From contig CP126192.1 in NCBI GenBank assembly GCA_030272155.1, positions 1,460,501-1,524,500 on the forward strand: a stretch of 64,000 bases of DNA, given 5' to 3'. Positions 31,601 to 48,620 of the stretch are shown one piece after another. The number at the start of each line of letters is the position of its first letter. Position 1 is the first letter of the stretch. A program made the translations under genes and the position numbers. The stretch is from Tetradesmus obliquus (taxonomy: Eukaryota; Chlorophyta; Chlorophyceae; Sphaeropleales; Scenedesmaceae). A model generated the notes under the pieces. It made no database searches and had not been told where the DNA came from. It saw only the letters and a list, made by a program, of their open reading frames with translations.

Positions 31601-32927
31601 AGCTGCGCTGTACAAGTGCTGCTGGCGCTCACCGGGCGGCCCGCGATGATGTCGCTCATGTCGGCGTGCTGCAGGCTGCCGGCCACAGCGCGCAGCGCCT
31701 CAGCCGCCACAGTGGCTGCCTCCACGCCAAAGCTCTTGGTGGAGAAGCGCACCTGCAGCAGCAGCAGAGGCAAGACGGCGCTTGAAGAGGGCGTGGAGTG
31801 CAAGGGCAGTGGGCTGGCAAGCTTGCACAGCATAGCAGCAAGCATGACTTGCGTCAGGACAGGCTGCCAGCAGCCAGAAGGCAGGCTCGTCTCATCAGGC
31901 AGGCACTGCACCCACACCATGACTTGCAGAGCAATTTTTGGTGGGCCTCAACCCAGACTCAACACATCTGCTGCGGCTACAAGAAGAACTGCTGCCCAGA
32001 GGTTCAGCAGAATCCAGGCTGTAAATGGCATGATACGGGGCTCAGCGCACGCTGCATACGCTGACGCCTTCTGTGCTGCATGGCCGCACCTTCTGGATGC
32101 TTGCGCCTGCTGCCAGCAGCGGCGCCAGCGCCGCACGTGCACCCTCAGCATCCAGAAAGTCACGGCTGCCATACAGGTCCAACTGAGAGCAGCGCAGCGG
32201 CAGCAGCAACAGCAGTCTCAACAATTGCAGCCGCAAGCGTAACAGGAGGAGGCATGAGAAGCAGCTTCGCATAACTTGATACCAGGCTGGACAAGGAGTC
32301 CTGTGGCAACGTGTAACACAACGTCCTTGCTACACAACTGTACAGCACAGTAACTACAGGTATTGATGTGCTATGGTGCTCGCAGCTGGTGCTGGCTGTA
32401 ACAGTGCAGCTGTTGATGCTTAATCTGGGTGAGTTGCACACCTCGCCTGCTGAGTCACCGCCTGCAGTTGCAGGCGCCTGCTGGGATGTAGCACCGTCTG
32501 TAACAGCAGCCAGAACAAGCTCTCCTAGCTTCCTGTGTTCATAATAAGCAGCAGCCAGCCACACCGTGCTGTTTGCTGCAGTTTGCATGTACACCCAGCC
32601 ACACTCAAGCCACTTGTACTGCTGCAAGCCATCAGGCTGTAGCAACCGCCAGCCAAGCAGGTGCGAGCCACTCATTGCATCCACGCACCTGGCATACCCA
32701 GAGGTGATCTCAGCTGCCGGCCTGTTGCCTGTGGTTGTGCGAGCAGCCACCTGTGCTGCAGTGTAAGCTTTCCTCTCTGCTGCTACTGCTGCTGTTTTTG
32801 CCGCATCGTCGCTGATTTCCAGGCCTTTGAAGAACGCAATTGTGCTGATGTTGCTAGCAATGCGATCAACAGTAGCCTCACGCTCCTGCTGAGAAAGTGA
32901 CCAGGTTGCCTGTTCGACGACTGCCAT
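28656..32927 (-). CDS. RANGAP1: Ran GTPase-activating protein (RanGAP) with WPP-like N-terminal domain
   Basis: Nine exons close in phase for 580 residues: 32927-32442, 32182-32090, 31752-31633, 31339-31208, 30662-30416, 30132-29862, 29617-29536, 29301-29134 and 28799-28656. RanGAP stimulates GTP hydrolysis by Ran on the cytoplasmic side of the nuclear envelope and so sets the direction of nuclear transport. Residues about 8-105 resemble the plant WPP domain (ATWSLSQQEREATVDRIASN, then IAFFKG) but have W-S-L where plants have W-P-P. After a linker, VRFSTKSFGVEAA and SDIIAGRP match the start of the leucine-rich region. LRRs such as RHLNLSDNALGEKG and LHLFNNMSGDEG run to about residue 533, and the acidic tail contains VLGPLDENDPD. 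Land-plant RanGAP has the same order. The start codon is the first ATG before the WPP-like domain; I did not see an intron inside exon 1, but one cannot be excluded. Confidence 0.93.
30703..30890. repeat. 28-bp minisatellite in RanGAP intron 4
   Basis: About 6.7 copies of a 28-bp unit containing GCCGGGTTAGTGTCACTGCA run from 30703 to 30890, with single-base differences between copies. The array lies in the intron between exons 4 and 5, and its near end is about 40 bp from the exon 5 acceptor. There are no unique spacers, so it is not a CRISPR-type array. Confidence 0.9.
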
Positions 32928-33272
32928 CTTGACCACGTGGCTCGGTATACGGCGATCAGGAGGCCAAATCAAGCACAGGAACAAGTTTGCCGTGATCAGT
33001 ACATACGCAATCGAACACTGACAGCCGTGTCTTGGCCTTTGTCTGAACCCTGTCTGACAGTTTTGTTTCTGACATGACACGGTGCTGGTGCTGCTGTTGA
33101 CGCCAGTCCGTCCTTTGCACCTGCCAACCATATCTCCCAACCTCATCATTTATCACCCCTTTGTCATGCTGCAGCAGTCTCAGCCATCTGCTGCACACCA
33201 GCCATGTACACACACATGGATTGATGCGCAGCAGCAGCGGTGCTTCGCTACATCGTACTAGCAGGATCAAAG
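32928..33272. promoter_or_regulatory. Short divergent promoter between RanGAP and the ATP-grasp gene
   Basis: Only 345 bp separate the two start codons, so both promoters and 5' leaders must share this stretch. No obvious TATA box is seen. Coordinated expression of the pair is possible but only inferred from the spacing. Confidence 0.45.
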
Positions 33273-36200
33273 ATGCTAAAGCTGCTCCACCTAGCATCAG
33301 AGCTTGCCTACACCACGCTGGTCTACTATGCCGCCTTCCTCTGCTATTATGTTGGGCAGCAGCCAATTGGGAGTTGCTCAATTCTGGCAGGTCAGGACCA
33401 ACCACTTGATGCACGGCATCCTGGTGGCACTGACGACAACTGCAATGTAAAAGCATTGACTTCCACGTCGATTGTTGTAGGAGACACGAAAGCCGAGGTG
33501 CACCTGTACAGCTTGGCAAAGCAGCTGCTGCTGTGGGACACACCGCACTACAGGTGAGGATGTCAAACATGCCAAAGCACAATTCGGACAGACTAGCACG
33601 ACGCAAGTGAGCGCAACCGCGCACAACTAGTTGCGCTGATGTTGCATTTATTGTGCAGCAGCACCACCAGAACACCACCAGCACGCGACTGGATTGGTCG
33701 CCTAGGTGTTGCCCGCAGCTCAACCTGCCTGTGGACCAGTGCAGGGCTGCCACCTTTGCGGATGACCTACGCGCCAACCTCAAGAATGTGGCAGTGCCTG
33801 GCACAGGTGGGCACCTCATGCGCAGCAGGCACCCTGGGTGCAGTGCGTGCTCCTTGCCCCTCTCCTGCAGCGCGCAGCCGCAGCTGGCTCTGCACAACCT
33901 AGCCCTGTGTGTCAGCAGCACGTGGGTGGTGTGCAATGCCCTTGCCTGGGCGCCAGTGCTTCCCAAGTGCAGCCTTGATGTGCTCTGCCTCTATTTGAAC
34001 TGTTTTGAAGTAGCAGCAGGCTGTTTGATCAGCCCATCAACATACTTTACCGCCGACTGCTGCCGCTCCTGGTGCCTTGCTGCAGGCGTGCCTCTCAGCG
34101 TGTTCTGCTACAGCAGGGCCACTGCGCTGCTCTTTGTGCTGCTGGTCAACCCAGTTGCGTGCCTGGCAGCAGCCTGCTACCTAAGACTGGCCAGGCTCAG
34201 CCCCAGCAGCCCCGGCAGCAGCAGCAGCAGGCCTGTAGGGCTTGCTGACACATACCGGCAGCTGCTGCTGGCCCCGCAGCATTGGTTTGCCATCTGGCGC
34301 CACAACTGTGTGCTGATGGGCTGCCATGCACTGGCCACCGGCAGCAGCAGCTACAGCCTTGAAGACAAGGGTGCGTTCTTGCTGCAGGGGCAGCGGCTGG
34401 GGCTGCCTGTGAGCCCCTTCTATCAAGCTGCCACGGTGTTTGTCAAGCACAAGTCGGTTGAGGGTGGCATGGGCATCAACGTGTTCAAGTGAGTGCAGCA
34501 TGACCGGGGTGCTGCCAGCTGTTGGTCAGGGGCTTAGCAGCGTTGGGCTCAGGGCTAAGCACGTTGCAGCTGTAAAGATAAGCTTTGCTGCTGGTTTGCT
34601 CAGCGCAGGCATTCCTGCGGCTGCATGCTGGTGCCGCAACCTCGCGTATGCCTCGCGCGGCTGCTTGCAGGAACTTTGCTGCTGGAGGCGACTGGATTAT
34701 CCAGCCAGCACTCGCCAATAGCGCAGCGCTGGCAGCGCTGCTGCCGCGAGATGCGCCGCTGTCCACGCTGCGGGTGGTGACAGCCAGCATCGCTTGGCTG
34801 CAGGAACAGGCAGCGCAGCAGGCAGCTGCTCACAGCAGCAGCCCGCTGCGGCAGCGGCAGGTGCAGTTCTCCACAGATGACAGCAGCCAGCAGCAGCAAT
34901 CTCGTCCGGGCTCTGGCGCAAGCGGCAGCAGCAGTAGGGGTGATGGCCCGCCACAGCTGCAGGTGCCTGGTGGCACCTACAGGCCTGGCCCCGCCACGCC
35001 ACCGCTGCCAGTCAGCGCCGGCGTAATGAGGCACCTCAACGTGGATAGCAGGTGGGTGGCCTGGCTGCTCCACCCCAGCCTGAGGCTGCACCACAAGCAG
35101 TGCATGTTTCACCTAGGCACAACTGTCCATTGCATCTGGCAGCCAGTGTCCGCCTTGGCAGCTGCAAGGTCCAGAGATGACATCACCTTTGGTTGTTCCG
35201 TGGCCACCTGCTGCCTCCGCTGCTCCTGTGTTGTTGCGTAGAGGTGTCAGCTCTGCGAAGCAGCATGGCATGGCTGACCCAGCACTGCCGCCCAGCTTTG
35301 GCGTGTGGGGGCAGCGGCACCAGCAGCAGCAGCAGGCTCCTTGCAGCCAGCAGCCTGCAGCTGCTGTAGGCCAGGCAGTGCTTTGGGCAGCAGCAGGAGG
35401 TAGGGGCATCCTTGCCAGCAGACGTCAGTGGTAACGCCAGCGCAGCCAGCAGCATGCAGCGCCCACAGCAGCAGGCACCTGCAGCAGAGCAGGCCTGCGT
35501 GGAGGTGGTGACGGCGGTGTGGCGTGCAGGCCTGGCCGGCAAGTGCACCGACCACAGCAGCATCTGCTTTGGCGTGGACGTGGCCACAGGCGCGCTCAGC
35601 CCTGGCGTGACTGCCAACCACTGGTACAGGCTGGGCCTGGCGGGCGCTGGCAGGGTGGATGCAGCAGCGGCGCGCGTGTGGCAGAGCCACCCTGACACTG
35701 GCAAGCAGGTGGCAGGTGAGCTGGCAGAGCAGGCTGGGCTGGCCTGCCTGCCTGCTTGTCAGAGAGCGCCAGGCCTGATAGAGAGCGCCTGTTGCTGATG
35801 CTACCTGCCAGCTCATAAGGCACCTCTGCAGCCGGGAGCGCTGCTCAACCCCGGCATGCGTCATGTCACAGCTGACCAGCACACGCCTTAAACTGTCATT
35901 CAACACGCTGCGCTGGCGGCTTGCCCCGCAGGCTGTGTGTTGCCTGGCATGGCTGACGTGCTGGATGCTGTGGTGGCAGCGCACATGGCAGCCTGCCCCG
36001 ACCTGCCTTTGGTGGGCTGGGACGTGGCGCTCACGCCAGGTGCGTGGCTGGCCCCTCAACTGCTGTGCTGCCAGATGCAGAATCGTGGGTGGCTATGGCC
36101 GCGTGCTCAGTGGGAGATAGATAAACCACATCTCTGCTCACCTGGCGCTGCCGCTGCCCCTGCCCCTGCTGCTGCTCCTGCCCCCCGTGGGTCACGGCTT

Positions 36201-36394
36201 GTGTCGCCTGCTATTGACCGTATCGTGGTGATCTGCGCTCCACTGCACCAGAGGGCGTGTTCATCCTGGAAGTCAACCTGTCCTGCAACCTGTTCAATGG
36301 TGCCTTCGACAGTGCCAGCTACTACAGCCTTTTGTGGCACTACTTCGATCAGCTTGGCAGTGCCTTGGGCGCTGGCAGAAAGAAGGCAGACTGA
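33273..36394 (+). CDS. Sugar-transfer-associated ATP-grasp domain protein
   Basis: This is probably a PF14397-type ATP-grasp protein, the family linked in bacteria to polysaccharide and sugar-transfer loci. Supported exons are 33273-33390, 33481-33553, one ending at 33806, 34086-34488, 34671-35051, one of about 35429-35715, 35932-36039 and 36252-36394. All junctions from 33806 onward are phase-consistent except the start of the sixth, which is uncertain; the start of the third is unresolved. Diagnostic segments are WFAIWRHNCVLMGCHA, FVKHKSVEGGMGINVFK (nucleotide-binding Lys and Gly-rich loop), GGDWIIQPALANS, LSTLRVVTAS, KCTDHSSICFGVDVATG, LVGWDVALTPG and FILEVNLSCNLFNG (metal-binding Glu/Asn pair of ATP-grasp enzymes). 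The N-terminal exons are hydrophobic (TTLVYYAAFLCYYVG, ALLFVLLVNPVACLAA), suggesting membrane association. The substrate is unknown. The 90-nt first intron is stop-free and could be retained. Confidence 0.75.
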
Positions 36395-36855
36395 CAGCAC
36401 CACTAAGTCAGCAGCCCATGTGCAGCAGCAACATCACAGCCACCAACTGTGCTGACAGCTGATGTCGTTGATCATGCTTGACTTGAATACTGTGAAATCT
36501 TTGAACTGCTGAAGGTTGACGCTAAGGCACCGGTGGCTGATGGCACATACTGTGCCTGATGTGTACGTGTGACTCACTGCTGAAGAGCAGCATCTGATAC
36601 AAGCTCTCAACTGAGACTGTTCAAACCATAACTTTGAGACTAGCAAAGGTTGTTTTCCTTGCAACAAATCCAGCTTCCAGAAGTCGGTACAGGCTTCGTT
36701 ACACCTCGAACCTCGAGGCATTACACGAGCCTCAGATTGGCCTGATATTGCCCCCACAGCAGCAGTGCTGGCCATCATCCGCATCCTTGTAGTTAAGGTC
36801 CTCATTGTGGTCGCTCTCCTCGTTGCGGTGACGTTTACCTAAGTAGCTAAGCAGA
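36395..36855. other. Intergenic spacer
   Basis: This holds the 3' flank of the ATP-grasp gene and the promoter of the A20/AN1 gene. No gene or clear regulatory motif is seen. The CGTTACACCTCGAACCTCGA area near 36699-36718 contains a short direct repeat (CCTCGA). Confidence 0.45.
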
Positions 36856-37477
36856 ATGAGCTTCCAAGCTGGGGATGCAAACCAGGAGTCCGCCCAGCCC
36901 AGCCTGTGCACCAGGGGCTGTGGCTTCTTCGCGTGAGTACATGGCATACGGATGATAGCCTTGATAGGCCTCGTTTGGTACTTGCCTCGACACTGTGCTC
37001 CGGGCCCTTTTCCGTTCATGCAAGCTGACCTGTTCTGCCTTTGCCGCTGATTTTTTCATCGTCGGCCGCAGTTCAAGCTCTGGAATGTGCTCCAAGTGCT
37101 ATCGCGAGAGCCAGGCTGCAGCCGAGGCAATCCGCACTCCTCAGCACCTGCCTGCAGCAGCTGAGGCTGCAGCGCCCGTGCAGCAGCTCCCAGCACAGCC
37201 TGAGCCAGTGGCAGAAGCAAGCAGCTCAGCAGCAGCAGCAGCCGAGCCAGAAGCAGCGCCTGAGCAGAAGCCTGTGAGCAAGACGCGGTGTCAGGTGTGC
37301 CGGAAGAAGGTTGGGCTCACCGGCTTCAAGTGCAAGTGCAGCCCCGATGCAGTGTTCTGCGGCACACATCGGTACGCAGAGGCGCATGAGTGCTGCTTCG
37401 ACTACAAGGCTGCAGCAGCCAAGAAGATTGCTGCTGCCAACCCAGTTGTGCAGGCAGCCAAGGTTGAGAAGATCTAG
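36856..37477 (+). CDS. A20/AN1 zinc-finger stress-associated protein (SAP)
   Basis: Exons 36856-36932 and 37072-37477 join in phase (Ala codon split GC/T) for 160 residues. The N-terminal A20 finger uses C18, C22, C32 and C35 (LCTRGCGFFA, then GMCSKCYR), with only nine residues between the second and third Cys where plant proteins usually have eleven. A flexible Ala/Gln/Glu-rich linker follows. The C-terminal AN1 finger begins RCQVCRKKVGLTGFKCKC and ends THRYAEAHECCFDYK, with all Cys/His ligands visible. In plants these proteins act in stress responses as ubiquitin-binding or ubiquitin-ligase factors; that role here is inferred from the family. The size and domain order match plant SAPs (about 150-170 residues). 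A TGTAA lies at 37761-37765, 284 nt after the stop. Confidence 0.92.
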
Positions 37478-38723
37478 GCAGGGCAGCAGCCCTTACATGT
37501 GTACCATACTTTCTTCTTCTTTTTATGCTCCTGCTCCGTGGTGCGTCTTCTATGGCACCGCGTATGGCAGTATCCTGCAGCGCAGTATCATGCAGCAGTG
37601 CATTGGGGCTGGAGGTGGCCTAGCTGATCGGGCCGGCGCACATGCCCTTCCGTGCAAATTGATTGCATGAGCAGCTGCCTGCGCTAGAGAGACACCTTTG
37701 TTGCTTTGGTCTTCCCTCTGTCTCTCCCCATCATGGACCATCTTGGGCCATCTTGGGGCGTGTAATTGTTTCAATGGCTTGTTGCATGGGGCCCAGGGCA
37801 GCAGTTGCTCAGCATGCGCGGCTGCAGCTGCATGTCTGTCTGTCGATTCTGCATGCGATTGGTCCTGCCATGCCATGATACTCTGCAACACGCAGACTAG
37901 CATGCGTGCCTACTTTGGGTAATGAATCTATGGATGCATGTTGAATCACAGGATGAGCTGAGGCAGCAAAATGTCGAGCATGTTTTGCCGACATGTGTTG
38001 ACTAGTTGCTGCACCGCCAGCTGGCAGTGCAGCACAGCAGACTAGCATACACCATGGATCTGCACGGTGGAGTGTGTAGCCACAGCTTTGTGAAATGAGA
38101 CGTGTTGCTGTAGAATGTGTGCAAGCAGCAGTGTATGATGACAGGTTTGGCGGCAGTCGACACAGTGCTTGTGTTTGCTGCCAGGGTTTTGGCGATGGCA
38201 GTGGTGCAGGCAGGCAGTGCTGAGTGTACGATTTGTTTTTTGTGCCTTTAGGATGGCAGCTTGTAACTCTCAGGCAGGAAGCAGGGCTGGTGGGTGGGCC
38301 TGATGCAGTGATGGCTGTATTACTGGCACGTTGTACCATCACAGGTCGGCATCAACTTATCAAGCAGTAGAATGTGTTTTAGGCCAAGCATGTTATGCAT
38401 GGTCCTCAGCAGCGGTTCCTATTGATTTGTCAGGTCGCCACTATTTTATTACATGCCAGCTGGCATGGCAGCGCCATGTGCGTTCAGCAGCGCGCGTGTG
38501 TATCAGTGGGGCTGGTTACACAAAAATTGCCTGAGCGCGGCCGCCGCTGCGGCAGTGTTGTTACATGCATTGTCAGTGGTGTTTTATTCAGGACACCAGC
38601 CTCCTGTCTGCTATATGTAACTGACACGTCCCTGTATTCTGCGTTGTCTGCCAGTTGGTGGAGTCAAGAAATGCGGCACATGGATGTGAAATAGCAGCAC
38701 ATGCTGCTACCGGCCTCCACCCC

Positions 38724-38763
38724 CTGAACGGCTCGTTCAGCAGACCTGCCGGGCAGGTCTGCT
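38724..38763. repeat. Two adjacent hairpins
   Basis: CTGAAC(GGCTC)GTTCAG at 38724-38740 is followed at once by AGCAGACCTGCC / GGCAGGTCTGCT (38739-38750 and 38752-38763), 12-bp perfect arms with one base between them. Paired hairpins of this kind resemble the double-hairpin elements known from algal and fungal organelle genomes, but the resemblance is structural only. Confidence 0.75.
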
Positions 38764-38999
38764 TGCTGCGGCTGCACGATGACGAGGCTGGGCATTCGTG
38801 GTGTGTACAGCTGTGCATGCTACTAGCGCCCTTCGTATATGGCACCAGAATTGCCAACTGTTGCAAGTTTTGCACACCGCCCGTCACAACAGAAATGCTC
38901 ATCATCATCATGTGACCCATCAAGCAATAACAACAGAAATGCTGTAACTTGTTCAGGTGAACAGCCTGTTACCAACAAACGGCTCAGTGTGCCAACAGT

Positions 39000-39016
39000 G
39001 TTGATCGCCGATCAAC
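39000..39016. repeat. Inverted repeat, 8-bp arms
   Basis: GTTGATCG and CGATCAAC are separated by a single C at 39000-39016. It sits between the paired hairpins at 38.74 kb and the 50-bp duplication. Confidence 0.7.
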
Positions 39017-39042
39017 GTTGTAATCACCTCTCAACAACAAGA

Positions 39043-39142
39043 GGAGCTGGTGCCATGTACATGTTGCAACACACTGGACCAAGCTCAAAAATGGAGCTGG
39101 TGCCATGTACATGTTGCAACACACTGGACCAAGCTCAAAAAT
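39043..39142. repeat. Perfect two-copy tandem repeat, 50-bp unit
   Basis: The 50-bp unit beginning GGAGCTGGTGCCATGTACAT at 39043 is repeated exactly from 39093. Complete identity indicates a very recent duplication. It lies 270-370 bp downstream of the DDX41 stop. Confidence 0.9.
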
Positions 39143-39410
39143 GGTGCAAAACGTTTTGCAAGTTAACTTTGCCCCCTACTGAGCTGTTTGCATGCATGCA
39201 GGCATGTGCCTTCGGACACATCCACAGATGATGAGCCATCTTTCCTGCAGTACACATGTGCACAGCTGCAGCGTCACTGCCTGCCCGCTGTGTGTGTGCA
39301 GCCATGCAACACACGAAGAAACGACAGCACACTTGATAAAGCATACAGCAGCAGCCCACATACACAGCTGCGCGCATCGCGGCCTAGGCTTCCAGCCCCG
39401 CGCCGCCGCC

Positions 39411-45515
<6,105 letters not shown>

Positions 45516-48500
45516 CGTAATCAAATGTCTGCCTCTGTCACATGCTCATTGTTTCTTCGATCAGACCAAAGGTATGGCAAGAGACGGGCACCCTGCAACC
45601 TGCCCGTCCTATGTTCGTCGCAGGCACCCCGACTGTTGCAACTGAGCCGTGATGACTGTTGAAGTGTGTTGCAGATGCTATGAATCGAACAACACTGGTG
45701 TTACACGTACCCCAGGTGTCAGACAGCTGCTGAGAAACTTGCAACTGCAGCAAGAACAACGCGAGACGCTGCAAGTCAAGGCAAAGCTAGTCTTGAAGTA
45801 TGAAACTGGTTGCTATCTTTGTGTCTACGCTGATGTGAGACCCCTGGCCCTGTCATCTGGGTGTGACCATCTGCAGGGCTCAGGTCACAAGTCTAGGCAC
45901 CCCTGTCCCTGGGTTCCAAGCAGCCGGTCCATGCTAGGCTGTAATTTCGCGACTGCCTGCTGTATCTGTCTCGTTTTGCATGACGGTGCCTTTGCAAGAC
46001 ACCTGGCAGCCTGCCTTGACCTCAGCCTGGCAGCCTGGCCAGGGGACTGAGGTCGAGTCAGCGATTGTGTGGGGCCATCTGGAGCATCCTCCCACATCAA
46101 ATGATGCACAAGCAGGCTGCGAGTATACGACTGCCACGTTACACAATCATGCATTGCCTTCTTCATCAACCACACTGGCTCTCAAAGCGCCAGCAACCCT
46201 GCACAGTTTCCAAACCAGCATACCGGCTCAGGCTGCGCAGGCCGACACTGGACGTGATATCCCATCTAGATGTTGTGATACTCATACCTGCTCATCGCCC
46301 ACATAGGCTTCAAGGCACTGACGTGGTGCATTTGGCACAGCCCTGCAACGTGTATGCGCTTGTAGAACAAGCTGGGGCATCTGCTCCCCCCGTTGCTGTG
46401 GTACTTGTTGGATGGATATGATATCCTTTGCTTGTTACCAGGGATTCTAGAAGAACTGCTGCTACCATAGTGCACGAGACGCTGCATGCGCCACCGCTCT
46501 CCTGCAACCGTGCGCTGTCCATGAAACACAGTACAACTGCCAGCACAGCGCACATCACCGCATGTAGACCCTCCCTTTCTGTCATCAGCCAAGCCCACGA
46601 TGGCATGCCGGACCTCATCATGCACACAGTGACGGGTGCAGTGCAGCTGGCACTGCTGCCTGCCCCCTAGGGGTCACCCACACGGTGTGAGTGACGGCAC
46701 CTGCAGGCGCCTGGCCACAGCATGGCACAGCGCAACAGCGGCACCCACATACATTGCTGTCAAGTGCTGCAACATGTACATACAAAAGCAGCGCATGAGG
46801 CTGGTCAGCTTACAGACTGCATTGCTCGCAGCCTGGAGCCCACAGCACAGGAAACAACAGTGCTTGGTGATCACAGCAAAACCTGGAGTCTGAAACCATC
46901 TGCACAGGCGGCTGACAACCAGCCATCCGCTGCTGCTGCTGCACGTGTTCGAATGTGGCAGCAGAGTTATCCATTGTGCCCGGCAGCCAGCCATGCATGT
47001 ACAGCTGTCCGCATGTCGTGTAGTGCAGAAGATAGCAGTGCAGGCGCTACAGCTGCTACACAGCCAAAAAAGGTCCAGCACCAGCACAGGGATGGACACA
47101 TGCTCTGCGGGGGTGGGTTGCAAAGCATCTGGCTCAATTCTTTTGTAAGCAAGAGAGCAAGCACCATGTGGATGCTGTTGATTTGCCGGATCCCTGACGG
47201 GCCACGCTGCAGTCGCCCGCAGCTGATACAGCATGCATTCAAGTACACTTGTACGCAGCTGCAGATGCACAAATTGCTGATAGATTTGGTACAGAGCGTA
47301 AGATGGACAGCAATGCTGACAAATCAACCTTCAGGAGGCACGCTGACAACCTGCCTCAGATTGCCATGAACAGCCAACGGCCAGTGCTGTTTACTAAACC
47401 AATTTGGCTGCACGCATGTCATTTGACTTATTGGTGTGGCCATGCATCGCACGGCTATTACTGGAGACGCATACGCCTGGAAAGGCATGCGTGAAACCCA
47501 GCAGCAGTGCATCCCTTGCTGCACACAACAGCTGACACCCGGCCCACCAACCTCCTGCACCACTGCACTGGCAGCTGCAGCATACACACACATACACACA
47601 CCGCAGCATCAAGGGAACATGACCGGACGCATAATAACGGATGTGCAGCAAGAACAAGAACATTCAAAAGAATGCTGAGATTCAACCCCGCCACAGGGCG
47701 AGGTGTGGCGGCTGTTGCGGCCGCAGCAATTGCACGTGTACGGGCAGGATCCGCCACACAACTATGAAATGCAATCGAAACCCTTTCGAGGCATACCTTA
47801 TGGCAACCCCAGCCACACAGTCAGGACCAGGACAAAGCCAGCGCCGAGGCGCAGCAGCAAATCCAGCAGAACAGCACAGAATACCACCAGCCCAAGCATA
47901 ACAATAGGTGTGCGACAAGAGTTATTCTTGTAGAAGTAAGGCACGATGTGCCCATGAACTTTAGAAGCAATGCATAAGCATGGTACAGGTCTGATCGTAG
48001 TAATGCCAAAAGGCTGTACAGGAGAAATCATGTGCCGCGGCTGCAGCCTACGCCTGTGATGCCGGCGAGTGGCTTGTGTGCTGCTGCTGCTGCTGGGCTG
48101 CAAGGACAGTGCAGCCGCAGCTGTACTCACGCGCAGCCAGCACAGCCCTGAACGCACAGCAGCTGCCCTCACTGATCCAATACGCCGCAAACACCGCTGC
48201 ACACCAGCTGCCCTACTACTTAATGCCTGCCACTGGGCAGCGAGGCATGCCCAGTCTGTCTATAATTTAGGCAGGCCCCCACCACAGGAGTTGCAGTGAT
48301 GCCTCAGCCATCAGACGCATGCTCTTTTCCCCACGGTCCCTATTGATCGTCGCAGTGCAGCCCCATCCCCAGCCACCCCGCACCCTGTCACACCTGCTAT
48401 CACCCCCACCTCCCACACGCACACACAGAAACCGTGCAGGGTGCTGCACCATCCCTCACACACAACACACACGCCAACGCCTCACATGTGCATGCCGCTA

Positions 48501-48620
48501 CATGCCTACTCAACACCACAAGCCATGCATTATGTGGTTCTCAGTGCAGCTGTATGCAGCTGCAGCTGCTAATGCTGATACCAGCACATCCTCATGTGCT
48601 AGCTATCACATCACACCACA
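45516..48620. other. Intergenic, no gene supported
   Basis: This 3.1 kb lies between the DDX41 start (reading left) and the MYB stop. It must hold the DDX41 promoter and the MYB 3' flank. Long open frames overlap on opposite strands at 46674-47327 (minus) and 46722-47369 (plus), but neither shows a domain. A hydrophobic frame on the minus strand near 47930-47800 could be a small membrane protein but lacks a convincing start. Tracts of C/A-rich repeat lie at 48355-48480. Confidence 0.4.

Larger units (their letters stand above)
37478..39410. other. Intergenic between convergent A20/AN1 and DDX41 genes
   Basis: No protein gene is supported in these 1.9 kb. The right part (38720-39142) is dense in inverted repeats and carries a perfect 50-bp tandem duplication and a short rRNA-like motif, described separately. 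The left part shows only short frames. Confidence 0.45.

Noticed and set aside
47798..48202. Hydrophobic minus-strand frame (segment GLVVFCAVLLDLLLRLGAG)
   Set aside because: No convincing start or splice partners, and the N-terminal part is low-complexity; hydrophobic runs arise easily from CTG-rich sequence.
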